Positions 32,087-39,967 of a stretch of 64,000 nt of DNA are shown piece by piece. Under the pieces are notes generated by a model. The model saw only the letters and a list, made by a program, of their open reading frames with translations, searched no databases and had not been told where the DNA came from. The stretch's first letter is position 1. Each line of letters begins with the position of its first letter. The stretch lies in assembly GCA_025055975.1 (NCBI GenBank), contig JANWWM010000084.1:1-64000 (forward strand), read 5' to 3'. This DNA is from Chloroherpetonaceae bacterium (GTDB taxonomy: Bacteria; Bacteroidota; Chlorobiia; Chlorobiales; Thermochlorobacteraceae). The position numbers were made by a program, and so were the translations under genes.

Positions 32087-33070
32087 ATGAACGCGGCAGT
32101 TTTGGAAGGCGTCAATCTCCCTCTTCAACTCAAATCCGTCGATGCGCCCTCGATTTCCGACCGCGAAGCCCTCGTCAAACTTCACGCCGCCGCGCTCAAT
32201 CACCGCGATTTGTGGATTCAGAAAGGTCAGTATGCGGGGTTGAAATTTCCCATCATTCTCGGCTCTGATGGCGCGGGCGTCGTCGTCGAGTGCGCCGATG
32301 CGTCTTGGATTGGCAAAGACGTCGTCATCAATCCAAGCTTGGATTGGGGCGAGCGCGAAACGGCGCAACAAAAATCGTTTCGCATCTTGGGCTTGCCCGA
32401 CAATGGCACGTTCGCCGAGTTCGTCAAAGTTCCGATTCAGAATCTTTGCGAGAAGCCAAAGCATCTTTCTTGGACGGAAGCGGCGGCGTTGCCGCTTGCG
32501 GGCTTGACCGCCTATCGCGCCCTTTTTTCTCGCGCAGGCTTGAAGCCAAAAGAAAAAGTCTTGATTACGGGCATTGGCGGCGGCGTGGCGCTGTTCGGAC
32601 TTCAATTCGCGCTGGCGATTGGCGCGGACGTTTGGGTTACGTCGGGTTCGGACGATAAAATCGCAAAGGCGATCGCGCTCGGCGCAAAAGGCGGCGCAAA
32701 CTACAACGACGCGAATTGGGATTCCGAACTCAAATCCGTTGGCTTCGACGTGATTCTTGACAGCGCGGGCGGAGACGGGTTCTTGAAACTCATCGAACTT
32801 GCGGCAATGGGCGGACGCATCGTCTTCGTCGGAGCCACCAAAGGCGCGCCATCTTCGCTCCCGATGACGCGCGTTTTTTGGAAACAACTTTCTATTTTAG
32901 GCTCGACGATGGGTTCGCCAAAAGATTTCTCGCAAATGCTCGACCTCGTGAACGCCAAGCGGATCGTTCCCATCGTCAGCGACGTTCTTTCGCTTTCCGC
33001 CGCTGAACAAGGGCTTCGCAAGATGGACGGCGCGGCTCAGTTCGGCAAAATCGTCTTGCAAATCATTTAA
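32087..33070 (+). CDS. MDR-family (quinone oxidoreductase-like) alcohol dehydrogenase
   Basis: ALNHRDLWIQKGQY; GSDGAGVVVECA; Rossmann VLITGIGGGVALFGLQFALAIGA. Confidence 0.9.
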   Translation: MNAAVLEGVNLPLQLKSVDAPSISDREALVKLHAAALNHRDLWIQKGQYAGLKFPIILGSDGAGVVVECADASWIGKDVVINPSLDWGERETAQQKSFRILGLPDNGTFAEFVKVPIQNLCEKPKHLSWTEAAALPLAGLTAYRALFSRAGLKPKEKVLITGIGGGVALFGLQFALAIGADVWVTSGSDDKIAKAIALGAKGGANYNDANWDSELKSVGFDVILDSAGGDGFLKLIELAAMGGRIVFVGATKGAPSSLPMTRVFWKQLSILGSTMGSPKDFSQMLDLVNAKRIVPIVSDVLSLSAAEQGLRKMDGAAQFGKIVLQII

Positions 33071-33091
33071 CCTTAACCAAAGGAGGCAATT

Positions 33092-33580
33092 ATGTCGACC
33101 GAAGTAAGAGTCAAACACACGACGCCTGCCGTTATGGCCGCTTTGGATCAGCACATCGCTAGCGCGGCGATGCTTTCGACCAAATACAAAAAGTTTCATT
33201 GGTATGTCTCGGGACCGTTCTTCAAATCGCTCCACGAGCTTTTCGATGAACACTATAAGCAACTCATTGACATCATTGACGACCTTGCCGAACGATCGCG
33301 CGCCATTGGGGGCTATCCCGTAGGCACGATGCGCGAGTTCATCGAGCTTTCGCTCGTCAGCGACGCGGACGGCACGATGTTCTCGCCGCTCGAAATGGTC
33401 GAAACGCTCCATGCCGACACCGATAAAATCATTGACGCGCTTCACGAACACATCCAACTCGCCACGAAAGACAACGACCCTGGCACCGCCGACATTCTCA
33501 CGCAAGTAACGCAAGTCTATCAGAAGCAGGCATGGTATCTGGCGGAAACGAAGGCGAGAAAGGTCTTGGGCGAATTCTAA
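33092..33580 (+). CDS. dps: Dps-family ferritin-like DNA-protection protein
   Basis: KYKKFHWYVSGPFFKSLHELFDEHYKQLIDIIDDLAERSRAIGGYPVGT. Confidence 0.93.
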   Translation: MSTEVRVKHTTPAVMAALDQHIASAAMLSTKYKKFHWYVSGPFFKSLHELFDEHYKQLIDIIDDLAERSRAIGGYPVGTMREFIELSLVSDADGTMFSPLEMVETLHADTDKIIDALHEHIQLATKDNDPGTADILTQVTQVYQKQAWYLAETKARKVLGEF

Positions 33581-33608
33581 TCTAATCCAAGCCGCGCAAA
33601 TTGCGAGG

Positions 33609-33640
33609 AAAGGCTTTCCGCTCGGAAAGCCTTTCTTTTT
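33609..33640 (+). terminator. Intrinsic terminator after dps
   Basis: AAAGGCTTTCCG-CT-CGGAAAGCCTTT followed by CTTTTT. Confidence 0.85.
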
Positions 33641-33656
33641 ATCCTCGTTTTTGAGA

Positions 33657-33681
33657 ACAAAAAAGGCGCAAGTCTGCGCCT
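33657..33681 (-). terminator. Intrinsic terminator after tRNA-fMet
   Basis: AGGCGCA-AGTC-TGCGCCT inverted repeat with an A-run on the plus strand (T-run on minus). Confidence 0.65.
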
Positions 33682-33689
33682 CTGCGTCG

Positions 33690-33761
<72 letters not shown>

Positions 33762-33916
33762 ATGTTTTGCGAAAGGGACGCAAATATACGTCGTTTTCGC
33801 CTTTCGCGCAAGACCCCTGAACGACTTTTCGCAAAAAAAGTTTCACGGGAATCGGGGATATTCAGACAACGTTCGCATGGGAGCGGCGTTTCGTTCGCCA
33901 CTCCGTTCAAAAACGC

Positions 33917-35266
33917 TCACCACTCTTCGCGCTTGCCGCCGCGAAAGCCCGCCGAGCGTTCAGGAATGGAGAAATTTTGCGCGACGATGCGCACCGCTTG
34001 CTCGAAGACTTCGGCGATGGGCTTTTGATGCTTGCGCGACAACAGTTCCGCCGTGCGCTGAATTTCTTTGATGTGCGACCCCGTGAAGCGCTTGTTGTAG
34101 CAAAGCGCCTTTTGCTCTTGCGAAATGCCTTCGCCTTTGAAGTAAAGCTCAATGAGTTGGTCGATTTCCTTCGGCGTGGGCAGGTTGAACTTGTATTTTC
34201 GGTTGAAGCGCACGGGTCGCTCCGCGATGGCTTCGTCCAAATACTCAATGTGGTTCGTCGTAGCGACGAAGACGATTTTTTCGTCGTGTTCATACAGTCC
34301 CGAAATGAACTGCAAGAAATCCGCCAAATCGGAATTGGGACGGAACTCGCGGCTTTCGCCGAAAGAATCGATGTCTTCCATCACCACGATGCAGGGCGAA
34401 AGAAACTTCGTCAGAAACTCGTTCAGAATGGCGTAGTTGACTTGCGTGGTCAGGAAGCAGGTCGAAAAGCCGCGCTTCAAGGCTTCGGCGATGATGGCTT
34501 GGCAACAAAGCGATTTGCCCGTGCCTGGCTTGCCGTGCAAAATGATGCCGTTGTTGCCTTTGATGGTCTCGAAGTGCAGAATCGTTTGGTCGAAGATGTC
34601 TTCTTTCATCTGGGGGTCGCAGATGATTTGGTCGAGGGTGATGTCGGGCGGCTTTTTGAACAGACACTCGTATTCGCGCCGACCCGATTGCACGATTTGA
34701 ATGTGCTTGTTGCGCAGCGGATTGTTCCACTTGATTTCGCGGTTGATGCGCTCGACCATTTCGGAAATGTCGCCGCTTCCCGTGAGCGTGTTCGATGGCG
34801 TGTGCGTCTCCGTGGCGACGGTGTAAACAAACACCTTGTCTCGATGCGAAAAGGCTATCGAGCCATCGGTCAAGATGGAGGTTTTCTTCTGATAGTCGTA
34901 GGTGAACTCCGCCGAGTTTTCGCGCCGCAGCACGAGCATATCGCTTTGGATTTGGCGAATGAAGCGTTGAATCACGAACGCCATGACCAAGTGCGAGTAT
35001 TCCGCCATCGCCGTCCAAGAATACGAGTTCCTTTGCAGGCGCGCGTCGTCCGCTTGCGGCGCGTCAGGCTTGCCCAAAATGTTTGCCAAGTCCATCTCGC
35101 TATCCCGATACACGTCGGAGGACATATTGACTCGAATTTCGTCGGAATTGCGTTTCATTGCCCGATGCCAGTCTTCTGGAAACATTATCGTTTTGCGTTG
35201 GTTAAGTTGAACAAGAACGTCTTTGGGCGTTGCGCCCATTTCTGTATACCTCGCCCACCCCGACAA
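33917..35266 (-). CDS. AAA ATPase (Cdc48/Bcs1-like central domain) with uncharacterised N-terminal domain
   Basis: Walker A LHGKPGTGKSLCCQ; Walker B IVVMEDIDSFGES; sensor VFVATTNHIEYLDEAIAERPVRFNRKYKF. Confidence 0.85.
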   Translation of the reverse strand: MSGWARYTEMGATPKDVLVQLNQRKTIMFPEDWHRAMKRNSDEIRVNMSSDVYRDSEMDLANILGKPDAPQADDARLQRNSYSWTAMAEYSHLVMAFVIQRFIRQIQSDMLVLRRENSAEFTYDYQKKTSILTDGSIAFSHRDKVFVYTVATETHTPSNTLTGSGDISEMVERINREIKWNNPLRNKHIQIVQSGRREYECLFKKPPDITLDQIICDPQMKEDIFDQTILHFETIKGNNGIILHGKPGTGKSLCCQAIIAEALKRGFSTCFLTTQVNYAILNEFLTKFLSPCIVVMEDIDSFGESREFRPNSDLADFLQFISGLYEHDEKIVFVATTNHIEYLDEAIAERPVRFNRKYKFNLPTPKEIDQLIELYFKGEGISQEQKALCYNKRFTGSHIKEIQRTAELLSRKHQKPIAEVFEQAVRIVAQNFSIPERSAGFRGGKREEW

Positions 35267-35294
35267 AATTTGTCCGTCAGCGAAAAACGTTCGT

Positions 35295-35594
35295 TTATCT
35301 TTGCGAGCGACTGCGCGTGATGAGCCGAAGCGTGTCGGTTGAGGTCAGAACGATGTGGTTGATGCTTTGCAGGGGGACGATGAATTCCATCATTCCCTTC
35401 TTGTCCTCCGACCATTGCAGACGCAGGTAATCGCCCTTGACGGCTTTGATTTTGAAAACGCCATAGCGCGATTCCGTGCCGTCCCACGTCACCCACTTGC
35501 CTTCCTGCGTCGACAGCCATTCCTTGAAGGTCTCTTGCGCTTGAAGCGCGCTTGGCGACAGCGCTATGAACGCAACGAAGAGAAAACGGCGCAT
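35295..35594 (-). CDS. Small hypothetical secreted protein
   Basis: Signal peptide MRRFLFVAFIALSPSALQAQ. Confidence 0.5.
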   Translation of the reverse strand: MRRFLFVAFIALSPSALQAQETFKEWLSTQEGKWVTWDGTESRYGVFKIKAVKGDYLRLQWSEDKKGMMEFIVPLQSINHIVLTSTDTLRLITRSRSQR

Positions 35595-35665
35595 CGCGTT
35601 TGTGGTTGAAAGCGATGGCGAAAGTTACGGGAAACTTCGCCCGAAACCAACGCGGATTTTCGGAG

Positions 35666-36178
35666 TCAGGTTTTTTGGATTTTCAGGCGCGCTTCGAGAA
35701 TGCCGTTCTTGCAGGATTTTGCGAGGCTTTCGGGCGCGGCGGGCGCGGGAAGCAAAATTTCTTTTCGATAAAACGCGCCCTTGCCTTTGGCGCGAAGTTC
35801 GAGGATGTCGGAATGAACTTCCAACTCGATGTCGCTTTCGGCGACGCCCGCCAGTTGCGCGTAGACGATGATTTCGTCGCCCTCAATGAACACGTCGGTT
35901 TCGGGTTCGAGAATTTTCGGCGTTGCCGTCGTGGCTTGGGCTTTTGAGGGGTTGGCTTCCTTCCTGAACGGCTTGAAGTCGGATTGAGTTCGCTCGCGGC
36001 GAATGTCGGCAAGGGTTCGGACGCGGAAGGCGTAACTTGCCTTCGCGTTTTTGCCAAGACTGATTTCGCCTTCTTGGCTCAACTCTTTGGCTTCTTCGAG
36101 GCTTTCGGCGAGTTTGGCGAGTTTTTCGAGCGCGTTGAAAAAGCCGTCAAGCTTGGTTGGTTCATCGTTCTTGTTCAT
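35666..36178 (-). CDS. gvpH: Hsp20/alpha-crystallin-like protein of the gas-vesicle operon (GvpH-like)
   Basis: Alpha-crystallin-like DVFIEGDEIIVYAQLAGVAESDIELEVHSDILELRAKGKGAFYRKEILLP; last gene of the gvp operon. Confidence 0.7.
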   Translation of the reverse strand: MNKNDEPTKLDGFFNALEKLAKLAESLEEAKELSQEGEISLGKNAKASYAFRVRTLADIRRERTQSDFKPFRKEANPSKAQATTATPKILEPETDVFIEGDEIIVYAQLAGVAESDIELEVHSDILELRAKGKGAFYRKEILLPAPAAPESLAKSCKNGILEARLKIQKT

Positions 36179-36197
36179 CGTCGCAAGGGCGTTTGGC

Positions 36198-36518
36198 TCA
36201 ATAGTTCATTGAAAATTTTTTCCACTGTTTCGATTCGGGGGGCAATTCGCGCGGTTCGGTTTTGAGTTCGCCCGCTTTTTTGAGCGATTCGATTTTCGCT
36301 TCGATTTCGCGCAGTTCTTTGCTGATGTCGTTGATGCGCATCAGGAGCTCGATGCGTCGGCGGTCGACGATGCGCAGTTCTTTTTCGAGGCGTTCCTTTT
36401 CGGTGGTGAGCACATACAAGTTCAGATAGTTTTGGCTCGGCTTTTGGGGCTTTGCGGTTTTGGTTCGCGGCGGACGCTTGGCGTGGCGCGAGGTGCGAAT
36501 TTCGTTGAGCGATTTCAT
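36198..36518 (-). CDS. gvpV: GvpV-like gas-vesicle protein
   Basis: SQNYLNLYVLTTEKERLEKELRIVDRRRIELLMRINDISKELREIEAKIESLKK resembles cyanobacterial GvpV; operon position. Confidence 0.6.
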   Translation of the reverse strand: MKSLNEIRTSRHAKRPPRTKTAKPQKPSQNYLNLYVLTTEKERLEKELRIVDRRRIELLMRINDISKELREIEAKIESLKKAGELKTEPRELPPESKQWKKFSMNY

Positions 36519-36529
36519 CGTTGTGCCTC

Positions 36530-36850
36530 CTATGGTCGTTTGGGCGATCGCAGCGCGGCGATCGCTTGTTCGAGTTCGGCGAGTTTCGTTTTGAGTTCTT
36601 GATTTTCCTTTCGCAGCTCTCGGACTTCGGCGTTTGAGGAAAGATACGCATCGTTTCGCCACCAATCGATGCCGAGTTCGACGGCTTTGTCGACGGAGCA
36701 GATGAGCAGGCGAATTTTGACGTTGAGCAGCTCGACGTCGGCGAGGTTGATTTTGATGTCGCCCGCGACGACGACGCCTTTGTCAATGACGCGCTCCAAG
36801 ATGTCGGCGAGCGTCGCCGAGCTGGTCGAGTGCGCAACTTGGTTGTTCAT
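36530..36850 (-). CDS. gvpJ: GvpA-family paralog (GvpJ-like) with C-terminal coiled coil
   Basis: TLADILERVIDKGVVVAGDIKINLADVELLNVKIRLLICSVDKAVELGIDWW; 4-nt overlap with gvpO. Confidence 0.88.
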   Translation of the reverse strand: MNNQVAHSTSSATLADILERVIDKGVVVAGDIKINLADVELLNVKIRLLICSVDKAVELGIDWWRNDAYLSSNAEVRELRKENQELKTKLAELEQAIAALRSPKRP

Positions 36851-37107
36851 TCTTCCAGTTTTTCCTTTCGGGCGTAGGCGACGACTTCGAGCGCGCCGTT
36901 GAGTCGAACTTCGTAGAGGTTTCTATCCATCACGCGACTGGGCAAGCCAAGCGACTTGATGAAGGCGCTTTCTTCGAAGACTTCGGCGTAGCCAATCCAA
37001 CCGCCGCCGTCTTGCGACGTTTTTTCGAGCTTGACGAGTTTGGCGTTTGACCCCGTCATCGCGCCGACGAACTCGGTGATTTTTTTTGCGGCTTGTTCGA
37101 AGCCCAT
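36847..37107 (-). CDS. gvpO: Gas-vesicle protein GvpO
   Basis: FVGAMTGSNAKLVKLEKTSQDGGGWIGYAEVFEESAFIKSLGLPSRVMDRNLYEVRLNGALEVVAYARKEK. Confidence 0.88.
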   Translation of the reverse strand: MGFEQAAKKITEFVGAMTGSNAKLVKLEKTSQDGGGWIGYAEVFEESAFIKSLGLPSRVMDRNLYEVRLNGALEVVAYARKEKLEE

Positions 37108-37114
37108 TTGGCGA

Positions 37115-38125
37115 TTAGCGTCCGTTGACTTGTTGGCGAATGAGCGTCAAGTTCTTTTGGAGCGATTCGGCGCCGTGTTTCGCGTTGGAGACGCCGCGCA
37201 ACTCGTCGTGATAGATGCGCGTGCGCTCGACGAGTTTTTTGACGATTTGACGCACTTCGTCTTGGTTGGTTCGCGCGCCGAGTCGGCTCGTTTCGGAAGT
37301 TAGAACGTCTTGGCAAATCGTCATAAAGAAGTTCGGAATCGGCGTGCCTTTGGAGCGTTGGACTTGCAAGGCGCGCGCGATCATGATGCACGCTCGAATC
37401 GTGGGCGCGAATTCGCATCTGCCGCTCTCGCGCAAGGCGCGCACGATGTCGACGATTTCCGCCGCGTCGCGCTCGGAAAGTTTGGACTTGGCGACCGTGA
37501 TGGCGACTTCGGTTTCGTAATCGAAGTAATCCAAGTCAATCGTAACCATTCGATCGCGCAAAGCGTCGGCGGCTTTGTGCACGCCCGCGTATTCTTCGGG
37601 ATTGCTCGTGAAAAGCGCGGTAAAGAGCGGGTGAACTTTGAGATAACTTTCCTCGCCCGCGGGCGCGTTGGCGACGTCCAAGACTTTTTCTTGCAGAACG
37701 GAGAGCAAGACGTTGTTGGCTTCGGGACGCGAGCGCGTGAACTCGTCGTAGATGAGCGTGAAGCCGTATTTGCAGGCGACGGTCAGGCGATTGTCGACCC
37801 AACGCTTTGCGACGTCTTCTTCGACTTTGAGGACGCGGCTTTGGAAGCGGTCGACGACCTTTCGGCTGTGGAAGCCGTATTCGCCGCCGACGAGGTCGCT
37901 GGTTTTGTATTCCGAGTCGCCGTGTAGCATCACGATGGGTCGACCGATTTTGCTGGCGACGTGCATGGCGAGCGTGGTTTTGCCCGTGCCGCTCGCGCCG
38001 CGAAAGTGAACGGGAAAGCCCGCTTCGATGTAGGTCAAAGCGCGGTAAGTGATGTCTCTGACGTAAGGCGTTTCGACGAAATCCGCCATGGGTTTGGCTT
38101 CAATGACCGTGCGAGCGTCGTCCAT
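37115..38125 (-). CDS. gvpN: Gas-vesicle AAA ATPase GvpN
   Basis: FPVHFRGASGTGKTTLAMHVASKIGRPIVMLHGDSEYKTSDLVGGEYGFHSRKVVDRFQSRVLK; TLIYDEFTRSRPEANNVLLSVLQEK. Confidence 0.95.
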   Translation of the reverse strand: MDDARTVIEAKPMADFVETPYVRDITYRALTYIEAGFPVHFRGASGTGKTTLAMHVASKIGRPIVMLHGDSEYKTSDLVGGEYGFHSRKVVDRFQSRVLKVEEDVAKRWVDNRLTVACKYGFTLIYDEFTRSRPEANNVLLSVLQEKVLDVANAPAGEESYLKVHPLFTALFTSNPEEYAGVHKAADALRDRMVTIDLDYFDYETEVAITVAKSKLSERDAAEIVDIVRALRESGRCEFAPTIRACIMIARALQVQRSKGTPIPNFFMTICQDVLTSETSRLGARTNQDEVRQIVKKLVERTRIYHDELRGVSNAKHGAESLQKNLTLIRQQVNGR

Positions 38126-38134
38126 AGTCGTTCC

Positions 38135-38713
38135 TCACTTTCGGGATTTGGGTGGCGCGAAAGGAATGTTGATGGCGAAGGGCGTTTCGGGTTTTGGAAT
38201 GGTGGCTTTCGCTTGCGCGCTTCCGAGAATGCGATTCCAAGCGTCGCGCCCGTCGCGCCTCGTTTGTTCGTGGGTTTTGAGTTGGCGTTCCACGTCGAGC
38301 GCGATTGAACGGACGCGCTCTCGAGTGGCTTGACGTTCTTGATTGACGCGGTTCATCAAAGTTTTGTGCGCATTGAGGCGCGTTTGATTGTCGGCGGAAA
38401 GTTTCTGCCGCAAGGCGTTGGCTTCCTGCCGCAACGCTTGGGCGATGGCGTTTCGCTCGCGCTCGTAGGTTTTGAGCATTCCTTTGGCTTCGGAGCGCAA
38501 GGCGTTTGCGCGAGAGCGAATGGCGTTCAGTTCGGCGGCGCGGCGTTGCGCGTCTTGTTTGGCTTTGCGAGCGCGTTCTTCCGCGAAGCGTTCGAGCGCT
38601 TTTTGCGTAGCGGCGCGCGCGTCGGCGACGTCTTTCATTCGGCGTTGGGCGAGGGCGGCGCGTTGATCGCGCGCGGCTTTGATGGCTTCGGCGATGGCGC
38701 GTAAGTCCGACAT
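38135..38713 (-). CDS. GvpC-like helical repeat protein
   Basis: AELNAIRSRANALRSEAKGMLKTYERERNAIAQALRQEANALRQKL resembles GvpC repeats; position gvpA-[x]-[x]-gvpN. Confidence 0.6.
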   Translation of the reverse strand: MSDLRAIAEAIKAARDQRAALAQRRMKDVADARAATQKALERFAEERARKAKQDAQRRAAELNAIRSRANALRSEAKGMLKTYERERNAIAQALRQEANALRQKLSADNQTRLNAHKTLMNRVNQERQATRERVRSIALDVERQLKTHEQTRRDGRDAWNRILGSAQAKATIPKPETPFAINIPFAPPKSRK

Positions 38714-38725
38714 TGGTTGAACGAG

Positions 38726-39448
38726 TTAAGGTTTTGGATTTTTGTTGAGCCGCTCTTGTCGGAATTTTTCGAGCAAGGCGGCGACTTCGGCGCGGCGTTC
38801 CCGCAAGGCGAGGCGGCGCGCTTCGGCGTCGCGCTTGAATTTTTCAAACAAGGCTTTCGCCTCGCTCAAACGAATTTCTTTGGCTTCGACGAGCATCGCG
38901 CGCAGTTCCGCTCGCCAAGTTTCCTGCGATTCTTTGAAAGCGGCGAGGGTCGATTTCAGCCACTCGCGGCGCGCGGCGTGAAGACGCGAAAACTCCGCAA
39001 GCAAGGCGGCGACCTCCCCAAGTCGCTCGGCGCGCTCGCTCCGAAGCGACGAGAGTTCGAAGACGATTCGCTCCGAGAGTTCGGATTGCTCCGCCAAGTA
39101 TTCTCGCACCGAGGCGCGCAAGTCTTCTTCGGCTTGTTCGCAGGCGACGCTCGCGCCTTGAAACCATTGGTCAAAGTCCTTGTGCCGAAGCGAATGAAAG
39201 CGCGAAAGCCTGTGGCGCAACGTTTTGTCGCATTCGGTCAAGGTTTGGCGCGAACTTGCGGCGACGTCGCTCATCTCGGCGAGAATCGCATGCGCGGTTC
39301 GAATCGCGCCTTGAAATTCCGCGAGAGCCGAATGATACAGTTCCGCCTTTGGCGCAAGCGAATCGGGCGACATTTCTTCAAAAAACTTTTCGGATTGATT
39401 TGGCTCGCCGCGCGCTTGGTCGTTTGAGCGCCGCAAAACGACGGGCAA
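38726..39448 (-). CDS. Second GvpC-like helical repeat protein
   Basis: ELRAMLVEAKEIRLSEAKALFEKFKRDAEARRLALRERRAEVAALLEKFRQERL; start may be the internal ATG at 39373. Confidence 0.55.
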   Translation of the reverse strand: MPVVLRRSNDQARGEPNQSEKFFEEMSPDSLAPKAELYHSALAEFQGAIRTAHAILAEMSDVAASSRQTLTECDKTLRHRLSRFHSLRHKDFDQWFQGASVACEQAEEDLRASVREYLAEQSELSERIVFELSSLRSERAERLGEVAALLAEFSRLHAARREWLKSTLAAFKESQETWRAELRAMLVEAKEIRLSEAKALFEKFKRDAEARRLALRERRAEVAALLEKFRQERLNKNPKP

Positions 39449-39473
39449 ACGAGCAAAGCGCCAGCCAAAGCCT

Positions 39474-39680
39474 TTACGCGGCGGTTGCGGTCAAGCCAAT
39501 CGCTTCGGCGTATTTGAGATACGTTTCCACCGAGGCGATGACGACGCGCGCTTCGACCGACACCAGCTCGATGCCGACGAGCGAGACGCGCGCAAACGCA
39601 TCAATCACGATGCCCTTGTCGAGAATGCGGTCGATGACTTCCGCAAGGCTCGACGACGACGTGGATTTCTCGATAGCCAT
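39474..39680 (-). CDS. gvpA: Gas-vesicle structural protein GvpA
   Basis: [68 protein letters not shown] is near-identical to canonical GvpA. Confidence 0.98.
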   Translation of the reverse strand: MAIEKSTSSSSLAEVIDRILDKGIVIDAFARVSLVGIELVSVEARVVIASVETYLKYAEAIGLTATAA

Positions 39681-39903
39681 CTTTCAAACGAGTTTAAGGT
39701 TAACCGCCGAAGTTGAACGCAGAAAACGCGGCGGCGACGACTTTCTGCGGCGCGCATAAAACAGGCTCAAAGGGGAAAATTCTGCCAACCTGCGCAAATT
39801 TTTCTCGCCCTTCTCGCTCAACGCGAAAAAATTGTCCAAACTTTCGGCGCGTTTTTCCGCGACGAGCGCGGGCTCCGAATATCGTCAAAAATGATGCCAA
39901 AAA

Positions 39904-39931
39904 CGAAAGGGGCGACATCACGCCCCTTTCG
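39904..39931 (-). terminator. Intrinsic terminator between the TonB receptor gene and gvpA
   Basis: CGAAAGGGGCG-ACATCA-CGCCCCTTTCG perfect hairpin followed by a T-run on the minus strand. Confidence 0.8.
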
Positions 39932-39967
39932 CTTTTAGGCTAACGCGAATTAGCGTCAATTAAAGCG

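Noticed and set aside
36541-36566. GCGATCGC palindromes (HIP1-like) at 36541-36566 and elsewhere
   Set aside because: They occur only sporadically and are explained by GC- and CG-rich codon usage. This is not the extreme over-representation expected of HIP1.
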